Source of the DNA: Pseudomonadota bacterium
GTDB taxonomy: Bacteria > Desulfobacterota > Desulfobacteria > Desulfobacterales > Desulfobacteraceae
Direction of reading: 5' to 3'
Length of the DNA stretch: 9,852 nucleotides
Assembly: GCA_018812385.1 (NCBI GenBank)
Contig: JAHJDU010000319.1
Location: 1 to 9,852, forward strand
Shown here: positions 1 through 6,488 of the stretch, piece after piece
How positions within the stretch are numbered: the first letter of the stretch is position 1
How the letters are laid out: every line of letters starts with the position of its first letter
Translations under genes and position numbers: made by a program
The notes under the pieces: generated by a model
The model's input: the letters and a program-made list of their open reading frames with translations, nothing else
Told to the model about the DNA's origin: nothing
Databases searched by the model: none

Positions 1-45
1 AAAATAAAATATAAAAATTTAGATTCTTTTTTTCCCAATATTAAA

Positions 46-79
46 AAGAATTGACATAATTCTTATAAATCGATACAGA
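46..79 (+). promoter_or_regulatory. Possible promoter with overlapping inverted repeat, upstream of prepilin cluster
   Basis: A consensus -35 hexamer TTGACA is at 51-56. Only a poor -10 (TACAGA, 74-79) sits 17 bp further on; the better hexamer TATTAT (80-85) is 23 bp away, too far. The arms AAGAATT (46-52) and AATTCTT (58-64) form a perfect 7-bp inverted repeat across the -35, which could be an operator. If the 74-79 box is used, transcription would begin almost at the ATG at 86 and give a leaderless message. The cluster could equally be transcribed from further upstream. Confidence 0.3.
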
Positions 80-85
80 TATTAT

Positions 86-562
86 ATGAAAGAAATTGGA
101 AAATATCAAGTTTTCAGTGCGCCAGTAAATCCAAATGGCTTTACAATGGTTGAAATCATATGCGTGCTTGTTATTGTCGGTATTCTTTCTGCTGTTGCCG
201 TATCCAAAATGACTTCAACAGATGTCTATGATGTGGTTATGGAAATAGAAACCTTGAAAACCCATCTTAGATACAGCCAGATCAGGGCCATGAGTCATAA
301 TCAATCCTGGGGTATTAGAATAAGCGGCGGCACCTCATACATCCTTCAAAAAAATGGTTCCACTGCGCCTGTGAATCTTCCCAATGAAAATTCTGCCACA
401 CATACTTTTGCAAGCGGAATCAGCGCGACCCCAGGCACAACAACTATAACCTTTGATGATCTTGGAAGCCCTGGAAATGCTGATATTGTTATTACATTAA
501 GAAAGCAGGGGGGAAATCCACGTACGCTGACCATAACCCAAACAACAGGTTTTATTTATTAG
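86..562 (+). CDS. GspH/FimT-type minor prepilin (MshC-like)
   Basis: Type IV prepilin-like protein of 158 aa. An 18-residue leader ends in Gly18, followed by FTMVEI, which is the prepilin peptidase site with Phe at +1 and Glu at +5. A hydrophobic helix (about residues 20-42) follows. The next stretch, including LRYSQIRAMS and WGIRIS, resembles GspH/FimT pseudopilins, and the C-terminal part is Gly/Ser/Thr-rich and beta-like. Expected role: minor (initiator-type) subunit in a pilus or pseudopilus, held in the inner membrane until assembly. It is first in a four-gene prepilin run, with only 6 nt to the next gene. There is no Shine-Dalgarno before the ATG and no other in-frame start before the cleavage site, so the start is forced. 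The MshC assignment rests on gene order as much as on sequence. Confidence 0.85.
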   Translation: MKEIGKYQVFSAPVNPNGFTMVEIICVLVIVGILSAVAVSKMTSTDVYDVVMEIETLKTHLRYSQIRAMSHNQSWGIRISGGTSYILQKNGSTAPVNLPNENSATHTFASGISATPGTTTITFDDLGSPGNADIVITLRKQGGNPRTLTITQTTGFIY

Positions 563-568
563 GGTGCT

Positions 569-1000
569 ATGAAGTTAAAAACATATAATAATGGATTTAC
601 ATTGATTGAATTAATTGTTGTGATTGTGATTGCTTCAATTTTTGCAACCATGATGTACCAGTTTGTTTATACTTCCAGTGTAAGGAGCCCTTTACCGATA
701 TTTGATCTTGCTAAGTCTTTAAAACTCCATGAAATTATTGAAAATATTACATCAGATTATTCCCAAAATCATACTTTAGACCTGATTCCGCTGCAAACCA
801 GCATTGGCGCAACGGAAGGAAGTAATCAGAATAATGGTTATGGTGCCTATAGGGTGATCCATAACCGGTTTATTAAATTTGTCGCCAATGCAGAACAAAC
901 AGCTCCCACAGGTGATCCAGAAAATGGGAAATTGTTAAAAGTGACCATTGAATCAATAAGTTCCAGTGAAAGGTTAACAGCACTATACCATAAACAATAG
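569..1000 (+). CDS. Type IV prepilin-like protein (MshD-like position)
   Basis: Small prepilin of 143 aa. The leader is 9 residues, ending in Gly9, followed by FTLIELIVVIVIAS, a textbook class III signal with Glu at +5 and a hydrophobic N-terminal helix to about residue 30. The rest has no domain I can name. It is short for a GspI/GspJ-type pseudopilin and has no Cys pair. It begins 6 nt after the previous stop, with a weak AGGGTG ribosome site, and ends 8 nt before the next gene, so the genes are almost certainly co-transcribed. The order fits mshD in MSHA operons, but that is inference. It probably packs into the pilus tip or priming complex with its neighbours. Confidence 0.8.
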   Translation: MKLKTYNNGFTLIELIVVIVIASIFATMMYQFVYTSSVRSPLPIFDLAKSLKLHEIIENITSDYSQNHTLDLIPLQTSIGATEGSNQNNGYGAYRVIHNRFIKFVANAEQTAPTGDPENGKLLKVTIESISSSERLTALYHKQ

Positions 1001-1008
1001 AATGGATT

Positions 1009-1536
1009 ATGTTTAAATTAATTTCCAATAAATCCGGTTTTTCATTAATTGAGTTAATCGTTGTCATGATTATTTCAGGACTTCTTGTTCTTTTTGGCAG
1101 TATGGGTATTATGAGTGCTGTTAACAATTATTTTTCCCAAAAAACGAATTCAGAAATTGCCTATAAAGGCCAGCTTGCAATGATAAGAATTTCAAAGGAG
1201 TTTAGAAACCTGACCACAGTGACATCTGGCCAGGGGACTTCAACTTCCATTATTTATGCTATTTATAGAAACGGAATACTTGAAACCCACAAATTGTCCT
1301 GGGGAGGGGCCTCTGGTGATCCCCTTTTGTATGATGATTTTTCCAATAATGGAAATACCCTTGTTGACTCGGTGAAAAATTTTAAGCTTGAATACTATGA
1401 TGCTTATAATGATACAACCCCGGCTACGACCTGGAGCAGCTCTAGCATATTGATTGGGGTTACACTGGAACTTATCGGAGTGGATAATATATCCTCAGTA
1501 TTTACAAGTAAAATAGCGCCAAGGAATCTACCTTGA
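1009..1536 (+). CDS. Type IV prepilin-like protein (MshO/PilW/GspJ-like)
   Basis: Prepilin of 175 aa. The leader is 10 residues, ending in Gly10, followed by FSLIELIVVMIISG with Glu at +5 and a hydrophobic helix to about residue 37. Downstream, a helical segment (about 50-65, with AMIRISKEFRNL) leads into a beta-rich region including LEYYDAYND and the ending VTLELIGVDN. That pattern, where the helix is followed by an R-x-S-x-E-x-R-x-L-like stretch, is typical of PilW, MshO and GspJ minor pilins. It is third in the prepilin run, after 8 nt, with a poor ribosome site, which suggests translational coupling. The exact subfamily is not certain. Confidence 0.82.
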   Translation: MFKLISNKSGFSLIELIVVMIISGLLVLFGSMGIMSAVNNYFSQKTNSEIAYKGQLAMIRISKEFRNLTTVTSGQGTSTSIIYAIYRNGILETHKLSWGGASGDPLLYDDFSNNGNTLVDSVKNFKLEYYDAYNDTTPATTWSSSSILIGVTLELIGVDNISSVFTSKIAPRNLP

Positions 1537-1554
1537 GCAAAAAAAGGTGGGGTA

Positions 1555-2913
1555 ATGAACCAATTAAAAGACAATGCTGGACAATGTTATAATAACAATA
1601 AAGGGTCCATGCTCATCGGACTTATTGCCGCTATTACGATTATTGGAATTATGAGTGCCGGCACTATGTATTTTACCTCTGGCTCCATACAGACCGGGCT
1701 TTTTTCCAGTGCCCATTCAAGGGCATATTATCTTGCAGAATCCGGCATCAATTATGCCAAATTAAATGTGGCCAACAATATAACCTACACTGCCAGCACC
1801 CAGTTTAATCTGGCCGATGGAGATGCTTTTATTATTAGAACCATGGTGGATCCAGCAGATGCTTCCCGGACAATTATTTATTCCACGGGCATTGCCAATC
1901 CCGGATCATGGTTTGAATCAAAATATGACCTTACCTCAAATTTTTCAAAGTCAGGCGGGGGTGATTTAACTGATATAGTAGGATTAACAGTGCCAGACGA
2001 GAATGGCAACCCTGTTCTGAATCCCATCTGGACCGTTACAGGGGGGCCTAAAATTAAATACGGTAAAGGTAAAGGGTTTGGGAATGGGAATGGCAACCTT
2101 GGACTTCAAGGCAATAAAGGAGGAACAAAAGGCAAGGGGAAAAACCAGATCCAGCTATACTATCCAATACTTTTAAGCCTTGGATGGTGGAAGACCACCC
2201 CTGACAACCCTGATCTTGCTCAAGCCTGGACTGACAACAATGATTTGCTGAGCTATGAAGCACAGGTTAAGATAAAACTTGAAATAACAGGAGGTCAGGG
2301 AGATCATTTCATGCACGGCATTTCATTCAGGCTTTCTCCACAGAATCCAGACTGGGCTAAATGGGGGACCCTCCGATCTTATGGGATATCCTATTTCAAG
2401 TCAAAAAATTCCACCTGGCCGTTTTCTAATGTGCTTCTTAACGGTTTTAATGGGATCATGAATAATTCTGTTTATATTGTATTATGGGAAAAAAGAGATT
2501 CATCACAAAATCTGTTTTTGATAGATTACAAAAAATTAACCACCTCCGACGGTGTCCTTGATGGATCAGACCTGAAAGACTGGTCAACAATTTTTTTAAA
2601 GCTTGAAGAAAAACTTGATGGTCCGGGTGGAACAAGACAAAATCATATTTCCGGATTTATTCAGGGAACTTCCACTATACCTTTGGGTACAATTGACTGG
2701 GTTTATGGCAATTATAAAATTGTTCAATGGAACAACAATAATCCCCAGCCTGTTTTAGACAATTCTTTGATAACAACAAATTTTAGTACCATCAAGCCCA
2801 ATGAAATCGGACTTCATGCTTTTTATGACTCCAATGCGAGCAATAAACAATATTTTGCAGATTTCAGTTTAAAGCTTGCCGCCAGCGGCGCCAGCTCATC
2901 TTTTCAATGGTAA
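1555..2913 (+). CDS. PilX/MshP-like prepilin with Gly/Lys-rich linker and large C-terminal domain
   Basis: A 452-aa protein, much longer than usual PilX or MshP proteins. The leader ends at Gly17, and the mature N-terminus SMLIGLIAAITIIG is a hydrophobic helix. It lacks Glu at +5 (Gly instead), as in the PilX/GspK/MshP branch. The segment ARAYYLAESGINYAKL-like, at about 54-70 (key residues YYLAESG), is the PilX hallmark. Residues 163-197 are a low-complexity Gly/Lys/Asn linker. From about 200 to 452 there is a Trp- and Tyr-rich, beta-predicted domain ending in FADFSLKL, which looks like a jelly-roll/concanavalin-type fold, though I cannot name the family. It starts after a strong AAGGTGG site (1544-1550). 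Likely role: a tip subunit that displays a binding domain on the pilus. The binding role is inference. Confidence 0.8.
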   Translation: MNQLKDNAGQCYNNNKGSMLIGLIAAITIIGIMSAGTMYFTSGSIQTGLFSSAHSRAYYLAESGINYAKLNVANNITYTASTQFNLADGDAFIIRTMVDPADASRTIIYSTGIANPGSWFESKYDLTSNFSKSGGGDLTDIVGLTVPDENGNPVLNPIWTVTGGPKIKYGKGKGFGNGNGNLGLQGNKGGTKGKGKNQIQLYYPILLSLGWWKTTPDNPDLAQAWTDNNDLLSYEAQVKIKLEITGGQGDHFMHGISFRLSPQNPDWAKWGTLRSYGISYFKSKNSTWPFSNVLLNGFNGIMNNSVYIVLWEKRDSSQNLFLIDYKKLTTSDGVLDGSDLKDWSTIFLKLEEKLDGPGGTRQNHISGFIQGTSTIPLGTIDWVYGNYKIVQWNNNNPQPVLDNSLITTNFSTIKPNEIGLHAFYDSNASNKQYFADFSLKLAASGASSSFQW

Positions 2914-2937
2914 GTTCAAACAAGGCAAAGACCCAAA

Positions 2938-2952
2938 CCGGTAGTTTACCAG
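2938..2952. terminator. Weak hairpin between convergent genes
   Basis: CCGGTAGTTTACCAG can fold with a GTT (plus) or AAC (minus) loop. On the minus strand six pairs form, one of them G-U. On the plus strand there is one mismatch, and the hairpin is followed by TATTATTT. It sits in the 41-nt gap between the prepilin cluster and the leftward transporter gene. The stem is short and the T-tracts are poor, so it is only a possible bidirectional terminator. Confidence 0.3.
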
Positions 2953-2954
2953 TA

Positions 2955-4277
2955 TTATTTCCATAATGGTTTTTTCAAGCCAAAAAAATATACCGCCATT
3001 AAAATAGTAAACCAGAGAATAAAGGTGATGGGGAACCCGGAAAAGGTATCCATAAAAAGGGTATTTTCATCAGGTTCTGCCGGAAGACCCTGTTTTTTGA
3101 TTTTTAAAACAAGGGCATAGAGAATGCCTAAAATGCCATAGGAAATATTATAGGCCAGACCTTTAAAGCTTAAAACCGTTGCCCGCAGGTCCGATGATGT
3201 GACCTGGTTCATATAAAAACTGACAAAAAAACCAGTGAAGTACATGGCAGAAAAAGTGATCAGCGCAGGGATCAATCCGGCATAGGGCCAGAAAAAGCTC
3301 ATAAAGGTAAGGCCTGTAAATGTTAACCCGGTTGTGATCCAAAGGGCATAGGTCGGGGAATGGTTTTCTGCAATTTTTTTTGCCATTTTAGGAATCACAA
3401 GCCCGAACATGGCGACAAAAGATCCAATAATGCCGAAAGTGGATTCAGGCAAATCGATCATCCTGTAGTACTGGCTGGAAAGGGTGATGACCATTCTGAT
3501 AATGCCGTCAAACAGCATGCCGAAAAGAATTATGGAAAGTGCAAATGGGGTTTTTAAAATCCAGAGACCAGCCTTGAGTGTGAGACTGAAAGCCTGTTGG
3601 ACCCTTGGTTTTTTTACATCCGTTGAACAAGGATTTTTATCTGGATCTTTCATTCTAAGGGTGGTGATAAATGCACAGATTGCCAGAATCAAGGTAAGGT
3701 ATAAGGGAAACCGCATGGTGGTTTCCTGGGAAAAGGGTATGGCAAGGCTGAAAAACCGGCAAACCTTTTCAAGCAGGTTTGGATCATAAATAGCAGCTCC
3801 CACACTCATGGCAATAATAAATCCAATGGATTGAAACCGCGCAAGGATTTCCAGCACTCTGCCCCATTGGCGAACATCGCCTTCTGCTGCCAGGGAATCA
3901 TAGGCAATGGCCTCATCAGCTCCGCTGGCAGCAGCTTCTGCAAGTCCGCTTAAGACACGGTTGATCAGGAAAACAATAAAAATAAGCAAAGGATTAGTTT
4001 TTGGAATAAAACTGATGATGCCAATCTCAATGATCATGATGGATGTGGCAAAAACCAGCAAGCGTTTTCTCCCGATAATATCGGCCAGAGCCCCTGAAGG
4101 AACTTCGGCAAGAACGATGGTGGCAGCCCAGACAGCATTGAGGATGGAAAACTGGGCTATGGTCAGGCCGAAATCAAGGAACAGAATGGTAAAGACGGGG
4201 TAGTAGAATCTTGAATTAAAAAAGACTTTAAAAGCAATAAACAAACGGATATTGGGGATGGAAAATGTTGAAGTCAA
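2955..4277 (-). CDS. Major facilitator superfamily transporter
   Basis: Integral membrane protein of 440 aa with about twelve hydrophobic segments, the usual MFS size. The motif A loop between helices 2 and 3 is visible at about 62-74 (GALADIIGRKRLL), preceded by VLAEVPSG. A polar central loop (about 205-230) separates the two six-helix halves, and the C-terminus is short and basic. Substrate is unknown; a drug, metabolite or sugar exporter are all possible. The start is a TTG directly after the CBS-domain gene (7-nt gap) with no visible Shine-Dalgarno and no nearby in-frame ATG, so translation is probably coupled to the upstream gene. The pairing with a CBS protein suggests nucleotide-responsive control but does not prove it. 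Confidence 0.85.
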   Translation of the reverse strand: MTSTFSIPNIRLFIAFKVFFNSRFYYPVFTILFLDFGLTIAQFSILNAVWAATIVLAEVPSGALADIIGRKRLLVFATSIMIIEIGIISFIPKTNPLLIFIVFLINRVLSGLAEAAASGADEAIAYDSLAAEGDVRQWGRVLEILARFQSIGFIIAMSVGAAIYDPNLLEKVCRFFSLAIPFSQETTMRFPLYLTLILAICAFITTLRMKDPDKNPCSTDVKKPRVQQAFSLTLKAGLWILKTPFALSIILFGMLFDGIIRMVITLSSQYYRMIDLPESTFGIIGSFVAMFGLVIPKMAKKIAENHSPTYALWITTGLTFTGLTFMSFFWPYAGLIPALITFSAMYFTGFFVSFYMNQVTSSDLRATVLSFKGLAYNISYGILGILYALVLKIKKQGLPAEPDENTLFMDTFSGFPITFILWFTILMAVYFFGLKKPLWK

Positions 4278-4284
4278 TGTTGGG

Positions 4285-4740
4285 CTATTCGTTTGGTATC
4301 AGGGTTTTTAAAACATCTTCTTTGCCAATGATGCCTATAAGTTTTTTGCCGTCCACCACGGGGATGGTGTGAAAATGCTTTTCCACCATAAGGCTTGCAA
4401 TTTCAGATAAAGGGGTATCAGCAGATACTGCAACTGGGTTTTTGATCATGGCCTGGTCAACGGTTGCAGCTGAAATTTTTCGCAGGGTGTCTTCCAGTTT
4501 TTTGGACGATGACAAAGGGATTATGCTGTCAAGGATGGTAAAAATCGGGGGAATGGGCATTGTTTTCTGCTGGAAGATCAGGTCGCTCTGGCACAGGATT
4601 CCCACCAGTTCTTGTTTGTCGTTCACTACGGGGACTCCGTTGATATGATTGTTTAAAAGGATTTCAACGGCCCTGGGTATCTCTGTGTCCGGGGAGACAC
4701 AGATGACATTTGTTTCCATGATATCTTCGGCTTTGATCAT
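4285..4740 (-). CDS. Two-CBS-domain protein
   Basis: Cytoplasmic protein of 151 aa made only of a Bateman pair. CBS1 is about residues 7-58 (IMETNVICVSPDT, then NGVPVVNDKQELVGIL, then QSDLI) and CBS2 about 93-147 (VDQAMIKNPVAVSADTP, then IPVVDGKKLIGIIGKEDVL). An insertion rich in Pro and Ser (about 60-85) lies between them. Such modules bind adenosine nucleotides or S-adenosylmethionine and usually regulate a partner. No enzyme or channel domain is attached. The start is well fixed by a perfect AAGGAGG site 6 nt upstream of the ATG. It leads a two-gene leftward operon with the MFS transporter, which is the obvious candidate partner (inference). Confidence 0.9.
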   Translation of the reverse strand: MIKAEDIMETNVICVSPDTEIPRAVEILLNNHINGVPVVNDKQELVGILCQSDLIFQQKTMPIPPIFTILDSIIPLSSSKKLEDTLRKISAATVDQAMIKNPVAVSADTPLSEIASLMVEKHFHTIPVVDGKKLIGIIGKEDVLKTLIPNE

Positions 4741-4792
4741 GATATCCTCCTTATGAATGAACTGGTTTATAATTTTTTTCGTTCACAGGTGG

Positions 4793-4853
4793 TGCGAGCT
4801 TTATTTACTATACACGAATACCGGTTTCAGGTAAAGCATCGGTTGCGAGCTTT
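4793..4853 (+). repeat. Pair of direct repeats TGCGAGCTTT in divergent promoter region
   Basis: The 10-mer TGCGAGCTTT is present at 4793-4802 and at 4844-4853, 51 bp apart from start to start (close to five helical turns). Both copies are preceded by GGT (the second as GGTT) within four bases. One copy lies near the predicted leftward transcription start and the other upstream of both promoters. They could be binding sites for a shared regulator. Chance or an old duplication is also possible. Confidence 0.45.
4807..4835 (-). promoter_or_regulatory. Sigma-70 type promoter for CBS/MFS operon
   Basis: On the minus strand, TTTACC (4835-4830) is followed after exactly 17 bp by TATAGT (4812-4807), which matches 4/6 and 5/6 of consensus. 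Transcription would begin near 4800, about 60 nt upstream of the CBS-gene ATG and its AAGGAGG site. Confidence 0.55.
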
Positions 4854-4864
4854 TGAAAAACATC

Positions 4865-4894
4865 TTGACATTATTTGGGTACATTGGTAACAAT
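4865..4894 (+). promoter_or_regulatory. Sigma-70 type promoter for rightward MFS gene
   Basis: A consensus TTGACA (4865-4870) is followed after 18 bp by AACAAT (4889-4894, 4/6). Transcription would begin near 4901. This argues that translation starts at the ATG at 4937 rather than at the upstream TTG at 4853, which would lie before the promoter. Confidence 0.5.
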
Positions 4895-4936
4895 ATATTG
4901 ATTTTGATTCAGCTTATTTTGGGAGTCTTGTTAATA

Positions 4937-6178
4937 ATGATTAATCGAAATTTTTTTTATTTGCTTTCCGGCCAGTTTGTCTCACAGATCGGGGATAAAT
5001 TCCATTATATCGCCCTGTCTTTCTGGGTGTTGAAAACAACGGGGTCCTCGGCAAAGATGGGTGCGGTTCTAGCAGCTTCCTTAATTCCTTCTTTAGTCCT
5101 TGGTTTTTTTTCAGGCGCTTTTGTTGACCGGTATAACCGCAAACTTATTATTGTAGGAACAGATTTGCTGCGGGGGTTGATTATTGCTTTGTTTGCCCTT
5201 CTTTTTTATCTTGAAATGATGAATTTTTATGTGATTTTATTGATGCAGGCTCTCTTGAGTGTTAATGCCGCTTTTTTTGACCCGGCCATACCTTCTGTAA
5301 TTCCACAGATAGTCAATGAAAAAGACCTGGCCTCGGCAAATTCAAAGCACCAGTTTGTGAATGGATTTTCCACCATTGCCGGGGCTTTTTTAGGGGGGAT
5401 TTTTATTTCAGCGTTTGGATATTTCTGGGTCTTTGTCATTAATGCGGTTTCGTTTATTGTGTCTGCCGGGTTTGAATGTTTTATTCATATTCCTCCTAAA
5501 CTTGAATGCGCACAAAAGGAAGAACAATCAGGGATTTTAGAGGATATGAAACAGGGGTATCACTATATTTTTTCCAATAGGGTGTTGGTGATCCTTTTGT
5601 TTATGGTGATGATCATCCATTTCTTTGTGGGTTCCATAGAAGTGTTTATACCCGTGATTGCCGATGTGATTAGTCGGGATGGGGCAAGAACGTTTGGATT
5701 TTTCCAGGCTGCGTTAGGGCTTGGAACCATTATAATGGCGATTGTTTTGAGTATTAAAAGTATTTCTGGAAAGGAAAAAACGACACTTTTTACAAGTGTC
5801 TTTTTCATCGGGCTGCTCTATGTTGCAGCATCCTTTTTTAAAGGGGATGAAACGGTTTTGCTGTCCCTTTTTCTTGCCATGATATTTTTATTTGGCTGCT
5901 GCATTATCTGCGCAGGCATTTCCTTTAAGACGCTTTTGCAAAAAAGCATTGATAACAAATTTGCAGGAAGGGTCTTTGCCGTGGCAGGATCTTTGGGGAA
6001 TGCGGCTATACCCGGTGCGATGATCGTTTATGGGGTTTTATTGGAAAAATATGATTATCAGGCTTTGCTCATGATTTCAGGGTTGGTACTAATGGCATTG
6101 AGTATTATTTCGTTTATGCTGTATAAGGAGAAAAAAGATGACAGGGGAAGAAAAATTGTCTCAAAACCCGTTGCGTAA
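4937..6178 (+). CDS. MFS exporter, EntS/MFS_3-like
   Basis: Membrane transporter of 413 aa from the chosen start. The N-terminus (INRNFFYLLSGQFVSQIGD) matches the usual beginning of the EntS/MFS_3 group, which is why ATG 4937 is preferred over the in-frame TTG at 4853; a GGGAG site lies 11 nt upstream. Motif A is at about 60-72 (GAFVDRYNRKLII). The following LLRG, the FDPAIPSVIPQIV stretch and a conserved ANS (about 120-140) are also typical. A charged central loop around residues 190-205 precedes the second half. Members of this group export siderophores, macrolides or other small molecules by proton antiport; the substrate here cannot be told. It runs divergently from the CBS/MFS pair and its 3' end overlaps the next small gene by 41 nt. 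Confidence 0.85.
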   Translation: MINRNFFYLLSGQFVSQIGDKFHYIALSFWVLKTTGSSAKMGAVLAASLIPSLVLGFFSGAFVDRYNRKLIIVGTDLLRGLIIALFALLFYLEMMNFYVILLMQALLSVNAAFFDPAIPSVIPQIVNEKDLASANSKHQFVNGFSTIAGAFLGGIFISAFGYFWVFVINAVSFIVSAGFECFIHIPPKLECAQKEEQSGILEDMKQGYHYIFSNRVLVILLFMVMIIHFFVGSIEVFIPVIADVISRDGARTFGFFQAALGLGTIIMAIVLSIKSISGKEKTTLFTSVFFIGLLYVAASFFKGDETVLLSLFLAMIFLFGCCIICAGISFKTLLQKSIDNKFAGRVFAVAGSLGNAAIPGAMIVYGVLLEKYDYQALLMISGLVLMALSIISFMLYKEKKDDRGRKIVSKPVA

Positions 6179-6413
6179 GGTTGAAAGGGTTCAGACAGGC
6201 GTTCGAATTGAAAAAAGGCTGCTAAAGGTATTAAAGGGGCTTGCTGAATACCATGATATGTCCCTTGGTAACCTGATTGAAGGCATTGTGCTGCATGCCT
6301 TTGACGGCAAAGCTCCTTTCAGCGAAAAAAATCTGAAAAAAATTAAGGAATTAAAAAGTATATATGAACTGGACCTGACCTGGCAGGACAGCCACAAGCT
6401 TGAGGAGTCCTAG
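6138..6413 (+). CDS. Small ribbon-helix-helix-like protein
   Basis: A 91-aa basic protein. Residues about 17-23 (RVQTGVR) can form the DNA-contacting beta strand, and 24-39 and 42-55 form two helices (EKRLLKVLKGLAEYHD, then SLGNLIEGIVLHAF). This is the order seen in CopG/Arc-type ribbon-helix-helix proteins. A Lys-rich helix and an acidic tail follow. It is read in a different frame from the transporter and begins inside it, but a perfect AAGGAG site (6125-6130, 7 nt spacing) leaves no doubt that it is translated. It probably shares the transporter's transcript and may repress it. No toxin partner is beside it, so an antitoxin role is not supported. Confidence 0.75.
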   Translation: MTGEEKLSQNPLRKVERVQTGVRIEKRLLKVLKGLAEYHDMSLGNLIEGIVLHAFDGKAPFSEKNLKKIKELKSIYELDLTWQDSHKLEES

Positions 6414-6422
6414 AAAAAGAAA

Positions 6423-6482
6423 GGGTCAGGCTTTTTTATTCTGTGTTTTTGATAAAAAACCACAATAAGGAAAGCCTGACCC
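6423..6482. repeat. 60-bp nested palindrome (REP/MITE-like)
   Basis: The arms GGGTCAGGCTTT (6423-6434) and AAAGCCTGACCC (6471-6482) are a perfect 12-bp inverted repeat. Inside them a second hairpin forms: TGTGTTTTT (6442-6450) pairs with AAAAA plus CACA around 6454-6464, with a single C bulge. GGGTCAGG-type ends are, to my recollection, common in REP-like and small non-autonomous elements of this group of bacteria. It lies between two convergent genes and may also slow transcription, but no T-tract follows either stem, so it is not a standard terminator. Confidence 0.65.
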
Positions 6483-6488
6483 CATCCA

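Noticed and set aside
3484..4203. Plus-strand open frames opposite the MFS gene
   Set aside because: They lie entirely over a well supported transporter on the minus strand and show no family motifs or ribosome sites.
4853..4936. Longer N-terminus for the rightward MFS protein from TTG 4853
   Set aside because: It adds 28 extra residues before the family's usual N-terminus, has no ribosome site, and lies upstream of the predicted promoter at 4865-4894.
6423..6482. Canonical rho-independent terminator at the palindrome
   Set aside because: The outer loop is long and no T-tract follows the closing arm on either strand.
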